Source: Salinispirillum sp049115955
Lineage (GTDB): Bacteria > Pseudomonadota > Gammaproteobacteria > Pseudomonadales > Natronospirillaceae
Direction of reading: 5' to 3'
NCBI GenBank assembly: GCA_049115955.1
Contig: JAGDZJ010000004.1
Span: 62,001 to 126,000 of the forward strand
Length of the DNA: 64,000 bases
Position numbers and translations under genes: made by a program. The notes beneath the pieces were generated by a model. That model was given only the letters and a program-made list of their open reading frames with translations. It ran no database searches and had not been told where the DNA came from. This document shows, piece after piece, positions 51,291 to 61,037 of the stretch (within the stretch, counting starts at the first letter, position 1; each line of letters opens with the position of its first letter).

Positions 51291-52226
51291 TCAATCGCGC
51301 AAGCCTGAAAGCTTTGCCTGCTGCACCAACCATTGACTCAACAAACGAATACCCGGCTCTTGTTGCCGACTGCTTTTGTACGCCAGATAGAAGCTGTCCG
51401 ATGTGTGCAGGCTGTGAAATGGCAACATCATCAACTCGCCTTCATCGTCGGAGTCGTACATATAGTCATTAGTCAACGCAATGCCTTGATGGTGCCGCGC
51501 GGCCTCCAGCGCCAATAACATATGGCTGAAGTGGTGTAAGCGCGCATTCTCAGGCAACTGCGCACCGCCCGCCGCGTACCAGCGCCGCCAGTCTTCGCCG
51601 CGCTGTCCATAAATGCTGTGAATCGACAACAGCGGGTAACCGGCTAACACACTGGGGTTGAGCTCGCCGGGCTGGCTGTGCCAGTCGAACTGCGGCTGTT
51701 CGTCCTGCATACGCTGCCAAAAGGTTTTGCTACAAATGGCAAACAGACGCTCGGCGTATATCAGTTCCGTGGTGAAACCGCGCTGCGCATTATCCAGTGT
51801 AATGAAGCAATCCGCTACTCGATCTGACAAGACCGGCGCTTCGTTCATCATTTCTAGGGAGAGATCCAATTGGGGATGCTGGCGTTGCAAGCTTGGCAAA
51901 CGGGGAATCAACCAACGTACCGCGAAAGAGCTGAACATGGCCAAGCGCACCTGCATGTTCTCGTGGCCTTGCACTTGCTCTGTGGCGCGCAGTATCTGTG
52001 CTAAGGCGGGCGCGATACCTTCGTAGTAAGAACGCCCTTCGTCAGTCAGCAACAGGTACCGACCTTGCCGATTAAACAGGGTTTCACCCAAATAATCTTC
52101 CAGCATGCGGATTTGATGACTGACTGCACTCTGGCTGACATGCAACTCCATAGCCGCTTGGGAAAAGCTGTTCAGTCGGGCCACGGTTTCAAACACCGCG
52201 AGTGCTTTTAAAGGCGGATATTTCAT
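51291..52226 (-). CDS. LysR-family transcriptional regulator (GcvA-like)
   Basis: 311 residues. Winged helix MKYPPLKALAVFETVARLNSFSQAAMELHVSQSAVSHQIRMLEDYLGETLFNR, the start typical of GcvA-type LTTRs, then a substrate-binding-like effector domain. Divergent from an EamA transporter gene with a 97-bp gap, so it probably regulates that exporter. Confidence 0.92.
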   Translation of the reverse strand: MKYPPLKALAVFETVARLNSFSQAAMELHVSQSAVSHQIRMLEDYLGETLFNRQGRYLLLTDEGRSYYEGIAPALAQILRATEQVQGHENMQVRLAMFSSFAVRWLIPRLPSLQRQHPQLDLSLEMMNEAPVLSDRVADCFITLDNAQRGFTTELIYAERLFAICSKTFWQRMQDEQPQFDWHSQPGELNPSVLAGYPLLSIHSIYGQRGEDWRRWYAAGGAQLPENARLHHFSHMLLALEAARHHQGIALTNDYMYDSDDEGELMMLPFHSLHTSDSFYLAYKSSRQQEPGIRLLSQWLVQQAKLSGLRD

Positions 52227-52323
52227 TATCTATATTTCTAATACTAATGCGAAAAACATCATTATACACGATAGATCAGTCAGCATAAGATCGGCCACTG
52301 AATTCATATAGAAGAGGTTACTG

Positions 52324-53208
52324 ATGATATCCGGGCGGACCCTGGGCAGCGCCATATTGCTGCTGGTATTAGGAAATGCATTGGCCGTGCTGTCGGACGC
52401 CTTAATCAAGTGGCAGGGCGCTGACATGCCCATTTTTCAGTTCATTTTTATCCGCATGGCCCTCACTCTGTGTTTACTGCTGCCGTTCATATCTCAGGTT
52501 GATCGCAGTCGGCTGTTTGCAGGCTGGAAACTGCACCTAGTGCGTTCACACATGGGCTTTTTTGGCATTTACTGCATGGTCATTGCATTGACGACCTTAC
52601 CGCTAGCGACCGCTAACGCGCTGTTCTACGCTGCACCGATACTGGTGATGGTGTTTTCAGTGATTATTTTCGGTGAAAAGCTGCGCGGTATCAGCTTATT
52701 CGCAGTGATCAGTGGGCTGGCCGGAATTTTGGTAATTCTTCGCCCGGTAGAGCTAACCTGGGGGGCGCTCAGTGCCTTAGGCGTCGCGCTTTCACTGGCG
52801 CTTACTGTGGTGTTGATACGCAAGTTGCCGACCCATCAATCGATGGTGCACACGCTGATACTCACTATGGTTTTCGGCTTACCCACGGCGCTGGTGCTGG
52901 CGCTTTGGGAAGGCGCAGCATGGGATCCGCAAATACTGATGACTGCATTCGGTTCGGCATTCTTTATTCTGGCGTACAACATGACGGTGTTGTTGGCTTA
53001 CCGGCACGTGCCTGCGAGCGAAGTCACCAGCGCCGAGTACACCGGGCTGTTGTCGGCCATGCTGTTCGGCTGGCTGTGGTTTCAGGAAATACCTGATGCT
53101 TGGTTTATCGTGGGCTCGATGATGATCGTTGGACCCTTGGTCATGATCAGCTTGCTGGAGCGCCGCCGCACCAGAGTGCCGATACGTACTGCTGGCGTAA
53201 CGCCCTGA
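52324..53208 (+). CDS. EamA/DMT-family transporter
   Basis: 294 residues with ten predicted membrane helices in two EamA repeats (LLLVLGNALAVLSDALIKW, FFGIYCMVIALTTLPLATANALFYAAPILVMVFSVIIFGEKL; AFFILAYNMTVLLAYRHVPASEVTSAEYTGLLSAMLFGWLWFQEIP). Likely exports a small metabolite. AGAGG lies about 9 nt upstream of the ATG. Divergent LysR gene is the probable regulator. Substrate not deducible. Confidence 0.92.
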   Translation: MISGRTLGSAILLLVLGNALAVLSDALIKWQGADMPIFQFIFIRMALTLCLLLPFISQVDRSRLFAGWKLHLVRSHMGFFGIYCMVIALTTLPLATANALFYAAPILVMVFSVIIFGEKLRGISLFAVISGLAGILVILRPVELTWGALSALGVALSLALTVVLIRKLPTHQSMVHTLILTMVFGLPTALVLALWEGAAWDPQILMTAFGSAFFILAYNMTVLLAYRHVPASEVTSAEYTGLLSAMLFGWLWFQEIPDAWFIVGSMMIVGPLVMISLLERRRTRVPIRTAGVTP

Positions 53209-53300
53209 CGTTGTCTGGTACGTGACCGCCGGTGTCCAACCCGCTAGAGTGTCACTGGGGAAGATATGTTCCCTAGGCATTTAACGGAGAATGACTTGGC

Positions 53301-53894
53301 ATGACAGCACGCAGCCCATGGTCCATTTACTACGACAAACAAGAAGGACGAGCGACCAATCCGTTGTTGCTCAAGGCGCTGCAGCATTGTGCTGCTCCCG
53401 GACTGGCCATTGATTTGGGGTGTGGAGAAGGGACGGATACCCGTGCCCTGTTGGCACTGGGCTGGCGAGTGGTAGCCATCGACGCCGAAGCAGAGGCCAT
53501 TGAGCGTCTCAGCAACAGCTTGGCCGATACGCCTACCGAGGCCTTGCGCACACAGGTCGCCGATGCTCGCGGTCTTGAGTTACCTAACTGCGATCTGTTA
53601 TACGCCGGTCTCAGCTTACCGTTCAACGCACCAGAGGACTTTCATGAACTCTGGCAACGCTGCTGTCAGGCGGTAAAACCACAAGGTATTTTTGCTGCGC
53701 ATTTGTTTGGCGACCGTGATGACTGGGCGCACAATCCTACCCGCACCTTTCATACGCACGCACAAGCCGAAGCGTTGGTGGCGCAAGGACAGGTGCTGCA
53801 TTTTGAAGAGCGCGAGTTCGACGGACACTCTGCCTTAGGGCCAAAACACTGGCATTGGTTTGAGTTTGTGGTGCGTCTGGGCACTCAAGCTTGA
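53301..53894 (+). CDS. Class I SAM-dependent methyltransferase
   Basis: 197 residues. SAM motif I AIDLGCGEGTDTRALL (36-51), acidic post-I VVAIDAEAEAIERL, then CDLLYAGLSLPF. The TehB/thiopurine-like size class fits a small-molecule methyltransferase. SD-like GGAGA precedes the ATG. Ends 34 nt from the convergent metalloprotease gene. Substrate unknown. Confidence 0.88.
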   Translation: MTARSPWSIYYDKQEGRATNPLLLKALQHCAAPGLAIDLGCGEGTDTRALLALGWRVVAIDAEAEAIERLSNSLADTPTEALRTQVADARGLELPNCDLLYAGLSLPFNAPEDFHELWQRCCQAVKPQGIFAAHLFGDRDDWAHNPTRTFHTHAQAEALVAQGQVLHFEEREFDGHSALGPKHWHWFEFVVRLGTQA

Positions 53895-53928
53895 CGCGTG
53901 AGTGCCCAGACGCAAGTGATGGCACTGG

Positions 53929-56811
53929 TTAGAAATTATTCGCTGAGACGCCAAACTGGAAACGCCATTCGGCGTCTTCGATGCGATAGAACGCACTGAC
54001 AGCAGGCTCCAACAACAAGTTCATGTTACTGAACAAATGCGTCGGCATCAGCAATGTCGTACCCAAAGAGCTTTGGCTTCGCCAGTCGTCGTTGCGCTCA
54101 GCAAATTCATAATCTGCATTCACTTGCAACGCCAAGCGCTTGAAGTACAACAGCTTCCAAACCGGCACATCCAGCGTGGCTAGGTGCATGCGGTAATCCG
54201 CCGCAACCAAACCACCTTGGTCACGGCTCAATGATTCGGAATAGCCGCGCGCAAACGGCCGGTCGGCGCGCAGATTGACGCGGTCGTCACCGAACTGTCG
54301 CTCTAAATCGACCTGTAACCCAGCGACGTGATTCGCCATCACGCCGGGTAGGCCGAGCCGCACACCGCCAGACAAGACACGGCTGTCGAAGTCAGACACT
54401 GCACCAATACTTTGTGCCCAGCTCAACTCGGTTTGCAGCGCGCGACGGACGCCTTCGTCCCAGAATGCACCTGCTTTCTGTTGTCCGTAACTGAGGTTTA
54501 AACGCACCACGCCGCCACTGTATTCATCGACGGCGGTGGCCGCGTCTACCGACAGCACGCTCAGCCAACTGAGGTCGCTCGACAACGTCAGCGCTTTGCC
54601 GCGTATGCCATCTCGCCACTGCAACGGCAGCGCAATACCGCCGGTGATGCGCTGCAGACGAGCCTCTTCGACCACTTCGTCGTCTTCCAGATCACGCTGA
54701 TAATCGGTGGCTAAAGCGGCGCTTAACACCGGGTACCAACGTCGGTTCTCTACCATCAGGCTGGCGCTGGCTTGCTCTGCATCGAAATGGTAGCGGGCTT
54801 GAGCTTCTAACGACAAGGTATCCAAGGCGTTGTCAGAGCGCACCCACGTGCTTAGCTCGTTGCTGATATAGTCCACGGCCCAACTGTGCGGACGCAGCAA
54901 GTTGCGGGTACGGCTGTAATCGGTGATCAAGTATTCTTCGTCATCAAACGACGCATCAGTGCGCTGCACAGCGACATTATGGCGGTCGTTCAGCAAGGGC
55001 GCGAAGTACTCTGTCCGCATTGGCTCCACGTCCGCCATAGGCACCCAATGGCTGGCTGCAACCTGGCCAGGCAAATGATACGCCATGAGGCGATCACCCT
55101 GCGCGCTGTAGTCACTGAATACGACTTCCTGGCGCACGGGGTTCCATTGCGGGTAATAAGCACCAAAAGGCCGCTGCACGGCGAGGAAACGCTCGCCCGT
55201 AGAAGAATCTAACGCCCATATTTGGTCAACACCGGTGTAGTCACTGGTGTGCAGAATCCAGCGCCCGGCAAATACCGGTGCGCGCAGCGCTTCTTCGTGT
55301 GTGGGTTCGATCAATACCTGTTGCTCGCCACGGGCTGCGTTCAACCAGTTTAATGAGAAACCCTGTTCGTCCAATTGGGCGTACAGCAGGCCAGTGCCTT
55401 GCTCGTTCCACTTTACATCGAAGGGATAACTGTTGTCAGGCAGGGCCCAGCGGTACAGCAACTCACCTTGGCGATTTAAGATATCCACCGCGACCTTGCG
55501 GTCTGCCGTAAACTCAACAGCGGCAATGCGGCTGTTTTCTTGGCTCACGGCGGCCTGGGTGTATTTTTTGCTCTGTGACAGCTCAACATGGCTACCGGTA
55601 TTGAGGTCTAAACAATTGAGATCGCCCCAAGACTGCAATTGAAAACGCGCGTGCGCGTGGTCACTAATCCAGCAAATACGGTCGCCGCCCTGGCTGACCG
55701 ATTGCTCACGCATGGCCGACAAGTAGCTGCTCACCACATCCGCAGGCATAGCCTGTACGTTGGTTTCACCATTGGCATCAAGGGTGACCAAACGGCTGTC
55801 TTGCTGCACCCCACGCTTCAAGGCCCAGGTGGTATCACCCCAAGACGCAATAGGGTAGTAACCCAACCAATGCTCGCTTTCAGCCCGTGGCAAAGCTCGT
55901 ACAGAAGTGACTTGCATGGCTTCCTGCTGCGCTTGCCAAACGGTACGCAGTTCTTCCATAGCAATGGCATGATGTTCAGGCAGGGTTTTACCGGTCAGCG
56001 CTTCGATCTGGCCGGTAAACGTCATAGGAAATAGACGATTGCCAGTTCGGTTCAGCACTTCGTCAAAAAAGTCGTCGCCGTAGGCGCGGCGGAAATAGGT
56101 AACGAGGAAATAGCCCAGATCGTAGTGGCTTGCATACGGGTAAGGGTCGCGACCGTTACCAAGATAAGCGCGATAAAAACCGTCGCGCGCGCCCGACAGG
56201 TCATGGGTTCTGCGCCACAGATCAAACGATGCCATACGGCCACGCCCGCCTTGCGTCCACAGTGTTTCTTCCAACACTGCATCACCTTCCAGATACCAGC
56301 CGGGGTAAAAGAGGCCCAACATAATGCCCGGGCCCGTTTCACCGTACAACCAACTCAAGGCCAGACCTGTTCCGGTGTCCAGTGGTTTAGCAAACTGCTG
56401 CGTATGCCGCCCTTCGTGGATGGCTAAGGTGCGCAGCCACTCTGCACCGGCAAAGCTCGCCGGTTTGTTGTAGAAATAGGAGCGACGTGGCATGAGCCCG
56501 ACATAGCCATTGCTTTCATGCGAGGAAGACGACAGCACCACAGGGAATTTCCCCCAGCGCCGTTGCAGCGACAGGCTGTCTTCCATTTGGGGCAGGTAGT
56601 AGTCGAGGTACGCCGCGACCCGCTGCGCTTCCACTTCATGACCTTGTTCAAAAATGACGACAAAGTGGTCCAGCTCGATCTGTTGCCACTGAGTATTCGG
56701 CAGGTGCTGGCCGGAGGCACTGCTGAGCGCACTGAGTAACCAAGCGGTCAGTGCGAGGATGGTCATTAGAGATCGTTGGCGGATAGGCGAAACGCCACCT
56801 TGCTGTACCAT
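53929..56811 (-). CDS. Large exported protein: gluzincin-type protease head, propeller-like middle, beta-barrel-like tail
   Basis: 960 residues from the ATG at 56811 (AGGAAA upstream; an ATG 36 nt earlier is possible). Signal peptide MTILALTAWLLSALSSASG within the first 34 residues. A peptidase-MA-like head has AIHEGRHTQQF (HExxH at 132-136) and WYLEGDAVLEE (~172-182) supplying the third Glu ligand of a gluzincin. Residues ~310-620 contain repeated strands like a TolB/WD-type propeller (QSWGDLNCLDLNTG, IWALDSSTGERFLA). The C-terminal ~330 residues alternate strands and end in ...GVSANNF, like an outer-membrane barrel. I infer a surface-anchored protease; not assigned to a named protein. Confidence 0.75.
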   Translation of the reverse strand: MVQQGGVSPIRQRSLMTILALTAWLLSALSSASGQHLPNTQWQQIELDHFVVIFEQGHEVEAQRVAAYLDYYLPQMEDSLSLQRRWGKFPVVLSSSSHESNGYVGLMPRRSYFYNKPASFAGAEWLRTLAIHEGRHTQQFAKPLDTGTGLALSWLYGETGPGIMLGLFYPGWYLEGDAVLEETLWTQGGRGRMASFDLWRRTHDLSGARDGFYRAYLGNGRDPYPYASHYDLGYFLVTYFRRAYGDDFFDEVLNRTGNRLFPMTFTGQIEALTGKTLPEHHAIAMEELRTVWQAQQEAMQVTSVRALPRAESEHWLGYYPIASWGDTTWALKRGVQQDSRLVTLDANGETNVQAMPADVVSSYLSAMREQSVSQGGDRICWISDHAHARFQLQSWGDLNCLDLNTGSHVELSQSKKYTQAAVSQENSRIAAVEFTADRKVAVDILNRQGELLYRWALPDNSYPFDVKWNEQGTGLLYAQLDEQGFSLNWLNAARGEQQVLIEPTHEEALRAPVFAGRWILHTSDYTGVDQIWALDSSTGERFLAVQRPFGAYYPQWNPVRQEVVFSDYSAQGDRLMAYHLPGQVAASHWVPMADVEPMRTEYFAPLLNDRHNVAVQRTDASFDDEEYLITDYSRTRNLLRPHSWAVDYISNELSTWVRSDNALDTLSLEAQARYHFDAEQASASLMVENRRWYPVLSAALATDYQRDLEDDEVVEEARLQRITGGIALPLQWRDGIRGKALTLSSDLSWLSVLSVDAATAVDEYSGGVVRLNLSYGQQKAGAFWDEGVRRALQTELSWAQSIGAVSDFDSRVLSGGVRLGLPGVMANHVAGLQVDLERQFGDDRVNLRADRPFARGYSESLSRDQGGLVAADYRMHLATLDVPVWKLLYFKRLALQVNADYEFAERNDDWRSQSSLGTTLLMPTHLFSNMNLLLEPAVSAFYRIEDAEWRFQFGVSANNF

Positions 56812-56947
56812 GTCCAAAGTTTCCTTGCTGCGGTCTGTGGCGGGCATGATAACGCATTGAGCACGAAAAACTGAACAGAGTTTGGCTTGTGTTTACTAAT
56901 ACTGTGCTGTAGTTGGCACGCAACGGGTCATTCTGTGCTGGAAAGGT

Positions 56948-58597
56948 CTAGGGAAACTCTGAATCACCGTAAAAGCGGTAGCAGTTTTTACCCGCACGCT
57001 TCGCGGCATACAGGGCTTCGTCGGCATGGCGCAGCAAGGTATCGTCGGTGCTGGGATCTTGTGGATAGATAGTCACTCCGATACTGGTAGACACCGACAA
57101 GGATTCTTCGCCCACCACAATGGGTTGTTGCAGCGCATCCATTATTCGTTGTAAGGCACGTTCAACTTCCTCACGCGAGTTCAGTTCACACAACAAAAAC
57201 ACAAATTCATCACCACCCAAGCGGGCCAGTGTGTCGCCTTGGCGAATACAGCGTTCCAAACGCTGCCCCAAGATCGTTAGTAAGCGGTCACCCACGTCAT
57301 GGCCTAGGCCATCGTTCACTTCTTTAAAACCGTCAAGATCCATCAGCGCGATGGCCAGCAAGGTGTCATGATGTTCGCTGTATACAATGGCTTGTTCCAT
57401 ACGATCCGCCAACAAGCGCCGATTGGGTAGGCCGGTGAGCGCATCGTAATGCGCCATCTTTTGCAGTGCGGCTTCCTGCTCCTTCAAATGGGTAATGTCG
57501 ATGTTGGTCCCGAGAAAACGCATCGGCTCGCCCGCTTCGTCACGCAGCACTCGGCCCTGCGTCTTTATCCAACGTACTTCACCGTCGCCACGTACAATAC
57601 GGTATTCATCCTCCAGTCCTTCTTCGCCAGCCAACGCTTGTTTTGTTCTCGCTATGGCGTCAGCACGATCATCCGGATGCAGAGCGCGCTCCCAGGCTAA
57701 AGGTTCGCGCTCAACTTCACCCGCCGGCAGGTGATAGAGGCTGTACATTTCATCATTCCAAGTACGTGTCCCCGTGTATACGTCATAGTCCCAGATACCA
57801 ATATGCCCCGCTTGAGTGGCTAGGCCCAAACGCTCGGATAGCAGTTGAGTAGCTTCATGCTGTTCACGAAGCTCGGCCTCTGCGACACGCAACTGGTCTA
57901 AATAGCGCCGCGCTTCGTCACCAGACTGCAAGCCATCCGTCATGCCATTGAAAGCTTCGAAGACAGCGGCCCACTCGGTTTTATCGGTGACGGGCAGTTT
58001 AGTCCACTCCTTACGCTCCACTCGACTCAAGGCATCTATCAAGGTCGCCAACGGACTGAGTATCCAGCGCTGCACCACCGATTGCGTAACGACATACAGC
58101 GACACAAGAGTCAGGGCAAACAACACCACACCCATCAACACGGTTTGTCGGACAATTTGGTGCAGTGATGCGGTACTCCACGTCAACTCAAACTGAGCAA
58201 ACTCGCGCTCGGAAAAGGGCTCTAGCACGGGCAAACGCAGTACCAATATGTCTCGGTCGTGGCTTGTTATGCCGCGCTCTTCATCGCCATGAAAAAAAAT
58301 AACCTCACCTGCCTCGTCCAAAATACGCGCGTAGATGAATTGATCGTCGATACCGATGGCTCGCACTTGGGCTTCGTATATCTGCCGGTCGAATACCCAC
58401 AAGGGCTGCGCAATGGCGGCCGCGGTTAAGCGCGCAATCGCATTGGCTTGGGTCTCGAGGTTTTCTTGCAGTTGGCGATACTGAAACCAACCGCTGAGCA
58501 ATTGCAGGAGCAGCAGGACAATCGCAATTCCCGGAAAGCTCAACAAAAACAAGCGCTTCGCCAAGGGGCTGCGACGGGCAGGCAAATGCACGCTCAT
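56948..58597 (-). CDS. Membrane sensor diguanylate cyclase (PAS-GGDEF)
   Basis: 549 residues from the ATG at 58597, which overlaps the upstream gene's stop (ATGA) after GTGGAG. TM1 (LFLLSFPGIAIVLLLLQLL), a ~140-residue periplasmic sensor, TM2 (VLMGVVLFALTLVSLYVV), HAMP-like linker, PAS (ATQAGHIGIWDYDV...GTNIDITHLKEQE), GGDEF with RLGGDEF and inhibitory-site RQGD. Makes cyclic di-GMP. The coupled upstream gene encodes a periplasmic binding protein, so ligand binding may be relayed through the periplasmic domain. Confidence 0.93.
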   Translation of the reverse strand: MSVHLPARRSPLAKRLFLLSFPGIAIVLLLLQLLSGWFQYRQLQENLETQANAIARLTAAAIAQPLWVFDRQIYEAQVRAIGIDDQFIYARILDEAGEVIFFHGDEERGITSHDRDILVLRLPVLEPFSEREFAQFELTWSTASLHQIVRQTVLMGVVLFALTLVSLYVVTQSVVQRWILSPLATLIDALSRVERKEWTKLPVTDKTEWAAVFEAFNGMTDGLQSGDEARRYLDQLRVAEAELREQHEATQLLSERLGLATQAGHIGIWDYDVYTGTRTWNDEMYSLYHLPAGEVEREPLAWERALHPDDRADAIARTKQALAGEEGLEDEYRIVRGDGEVRWIKTQGRVLRDEAGEPMRFLGTNIDITHLKEQEAALQKMAHYDALTGLPNRRLLADRMEQAIVYSEHHDTLLAIALMDLDGFKEVNDGLGHDVGDRLLTILGQRLERCIRQGDTLARLGGDEFVFLLCELNSREEVERALQRIMDALQQPIVVGEESLSVSTSIGVTIYPQDPSTDDTLLRHADEALYAAKRAGKNCYRFYGDSEFP

Positions 58598-59355
58598 TGC
58601 AGCTCCACTGCGAGCGGTGCCAATTCGTGCATCCAATGCGCAATCTGTTCGGCCAGTTCGGCCTGTTCACTGACGGCCAAAACGTGATGTTTATAGATCT
58701 GGTCGTAGCGCTCGGAGACCAGTAAGCGCTCTGCCACTTCAGGGCTCTCTTGCAGATAGCGCTGTAAATAGACCTGGCTGATCACAGCGATATCCGCCCG
58801 CCCCTCCAAAACCAATTGCATCAACGCGCTTTGGGTCGAAACCAGTATCATATTAAACCGGTTACGCAGGTCATCGGGGTTGTTATTGAAGTCGGCAAAG
58901 GCGTAGTGATAACTCAAGATACCGGCCATGCGGCGCTCAGTGAAATCATCAAAATAGGCCTGGTCGCGGCCAGGAATAGCGCGGGCGATGTATATTTCCC
59001 GGTCGTCAAACATTTCCGGCAATGGCACTGCGGAGACGATATTGGTATCCCAACCCCACTCTGGATTTTCAAACAACATGACACTGAAATGCCCTGCTTC
59101 GAGGTCAACAAAGCGGCGCGCCGGGGACGTAAAATAGAGTTCAAACTGGTAGTCGCTTTGCAAGGCATTCATTTGCTCAAGAAATCTGAGGACAATGCCG
59201 CCGACTGGCATGCCATCCTCTACATCGAGATAGGGTGGGAAATCATAGGCTCCCACATACACGCGCTCACGCGCCTGTATGCCAGCGGTCAGTAGCATCA
59301 AACACAGCGCAGCTACCAGGCTGCGACCGCTCCATCGCCATGTCTTTCGTTCCAT
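58594..59355 (-). CDS. Periplasmic substrate-binding protein (family 3) coupled to a diguanylate cyclase
   Basis: 253 residues from the ATG at 59355 (AGGTGG 9 nt upstream). Signal peptide (LVAALCLMLLTAGIQA). Family 3 solute-binding features: VYVGAYDFPPYLDVEDGMPVGGIVLRFLEQM and ALMQLVLEGRADIAVIS. No transporter genes follow; the next gene, with a 4-nt overlap, is a membrane diguanylate cyclase. It is therefore more likely a sensor input subunit than a transport protein. Ligand unknown. Confidence 0.9.
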   Translation of the reverse strand: MERKTWRWSGRSLVAALCLMLLTAGIQARERVYVGAYDFPPYLDVEDGMPVGGIVLRFLEQMNALQSDYQFELYFTSPARRFVDLEAGHFSVMLFENPEWGWDTNIVSAVPLPEMFDDREIYIARAIPGRDQAYFDDFTERRMAGILSYHYAFADFNNNPDDLRNRFNMILVSTQSALMQLVLEGRADIAVISQVYLQRYLQESPEVAERLLVSERYDQIYKHHVLAVSEQAELAEQIAHWMHELAPLAVELQ

Positions 59356-59491
59356 ATTGCCGACCACCTACATCCAACCCAATCGAGTTTGCGCTCTGAC
59401 ACTCTTTTGAGAATAGCATAGGCTGCTGGAGATGCTGGCAAATTTGCCAAAAACGCCGTACGAGCAAGCGCAATAGTTAATCAGAGAAACA

Positions 59492-60010
59492 CTAGGTCTG
59501 TAACGCTACTTTTACTGCACTCCACGCAGCTAACTTTTGCGTCAACGACAGCGCGGCATGCGCCGGACTGGTCGACGGCAAGCGCTGCAGCACTAATCGG
59601 TCAGCATCAAGTTTCGGCAACACCTGACGACGAAAGCTCTGCTCGGCCGTACCCCCGTTAAAAAAGATGTGCCGTACTTGTGGGTGGTGGGCTAGAAAAT
59701 CCTCGAAGTTGTTGGGCACCATGCTGGTTTTGGTGATGGCCGCATCCAAACTGCCGGGACGCTCGCAAGAGGCCAATACATCCCACACGGCAATGCCATG
59801 CGCTTGCAAAACGGCCACGCGCTCATCGTAGGGCAGATCAGGACCGGCACCAAACAGCGCGCTCATAATGGGCCAAAACGCATTACGCGGGTGAGCGTAG
59901 TATTGATGAGCATTCAGCGACGCGACACCGGGCATGCTGCCCAATATCAATACGCGCGCCTGCGGTGGCTCAATGGGCGGGAAGCTATGCACGGTTGCCG
60001 CAGCGGTCAT
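59492..60010 (-). CDS. DNA-deoxyinosine glycosylase (uracil-DNA glycosylase superfamily)
   Basis: 172 residues from the ATG at 60010, which shares a base with the azlD stop (TAATG). UDG-superfamily signatures: VLILGSMPGVASLNAHQYYAHPRNAFWPIM (motif 1, hypoxanthine-DNA glycosylase subgroup) and RLPSTSPAHA (motif 2 loop). Removes hypoxanthine from DNA. Fourth gene of a coupled operon with DUF924 and azlCD, with no obvious functional link. Confidence 0.88.
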   Translation of the reverse strand: MTAAATVHSFPPIEPPQARVLILGSMPGVASLNAHQYYAHPRNAFWPIMSALFGAGPDLPYDERVAVLQAHGIAVWDVLASCERPGSLDAAITKTSMVPNNFEDFLAHHPQVRHIFFNGGTAEQSFRRQVLPKLDADRLVLQRLPSTSPAHAALSLTQKLAAWSAVKVALQT

Positions 60011-60321
60011 TAGAAAAACAGGCGCCACAGTGCGGCGGCGAGAATACCGGCAGCAATCGCCAACAAAGCCTTACGCGTGACGAGCATGACAACCAAGGTG
60101 GCTAACAACGCCAAGCGCGCACCGATGTCTCCGGCTGCGGCGACAGGAGCAACGATGGCCACCAGCGCCGAACCCGACATCGCCTGAATAAAGCGCTCCG
60201 TGCGCGGCCCGATGTTCAACTGAGCCAATATCAACACGCCACCAATACGAGAGAGAAAGGTGACGCCCGCCATCAGAAAGATGATCAGCACAGCGGTAAG
60301 AGGTGTGAGTGTCAACATCAT
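60010..60321 (-). CDS. azlD: AzlD family membrane protein
   Basis: 103 residues, three to four hydrophobic helices (LTAVLIIFLMAGVTFLSRIGGVLIL; AMSGSALVAIVAPVAAAG; LLATLVVMLVTRKALLAIAAGIL). AzlD is the small partner of AzlC in branched-chain amino acid export. Overlaps azlC by 4 nt. Confidence 0.9.
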   Translation of the reverse strand: MMLTLTPLTAVLIIFLMAGVTFLSRIGGVLILAQLNIGPRTERFIQAMSGSALVAIVAPVAAAGDIGARLALLATLVVMLVTRKALLAIAAGILAAALWRLFF

Positions 60322-61037
60322 GTGCTCTCCTTATCGGTCGATGATGGCGAATTCCCCAACCAAATACCGGCTAAACCACCGGCCAGTGCGCCGACAATGA
60401 CGTGCAAATTCGCAGGCAGCCAATAATAGGCCCCCACAGACACCACGGCCGCTACCAGCCACGGCACCAACAGCACGTTTTTCTGCTCACCGTTCACAAT
60501 CATCGCGAGTAAGAAACAGCTCATGATGACGTCCAAGCCAAAGCGTTCGGGCTCTTCAAACCCACTGCCCAGCAAAACGCCGATCACCGTACCCACCATC
60601 CAAGTGAGCCAGAGCGCCATACCACCGCCGAGCAGGATGCCGACGTCGCGCATGCCTTTTTGGTGTTCGGTATAGGACATTGCCCAATTTGCGTCACTTA
60701 GCAGCACCAAAGTGAGATAACGCTGACGCGCTGGCAGATTTTTCAACCACGGGTACAGCGACGCGCCCATCAAAAGATGCCGGCTGTTCACCGCAAAGAT
60801 CACCACCAACAAGGTCAGCAAAGCGATCTCCGGTTGCCACAACTCCAGCGCCGCGAACTGTGAAGCACCGGCGAATACCACGCCGCTCATTAGAATGATT
60901 TCCAACGGGCTAAGCCCGCGTTGCGCGGCCGCGACACCAAAGGCAATACCGAACATCACCACGAAGGTTGCCAGTGGCAGCATGCGCAGAAAGCCTTGAC
61001 GAGTACCGGAAAACGTAAGGGTTGCTGCCTGCGTCAT
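60318..61037 (-). CDS. azlC: AzlC family branched-chain amino acid exporter subunit
   Basis: 239 residues. GFLRMLPLATFVVMFGIAFGVAAAQRGLSPLEIILMSGVVFAGASQFAALELW and VFAVNSRHLLMGASLYPWL are AzlC signatures. Works with AzlD to export branched-chain amino acids or analogues. Shares one base with the stop of the DUF924 gene (TAATG). Confidence 0.93.
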   Translation of the reverse strand: MTQAATLTFSGTRQGFLRMLPLATFVVMFGIAFGVAAAQRGLSPLEIILMSGVVFAGASQFAALELWQPEIALLTLLVVIFAVNSRHLLMGASLYPWLKNLPARQRYLTLVLLSDANWAMSYTEHQKGMRDVGILLGGGMALWLTWMVGTVIGVLLGSGFEEPERFGLDVIMSCFLLAMIVNGEQKNVLLVPWLVAAVVSVGAYYWLPANLHVIVGALAGGLAGIWLGNSPSSTDKEST

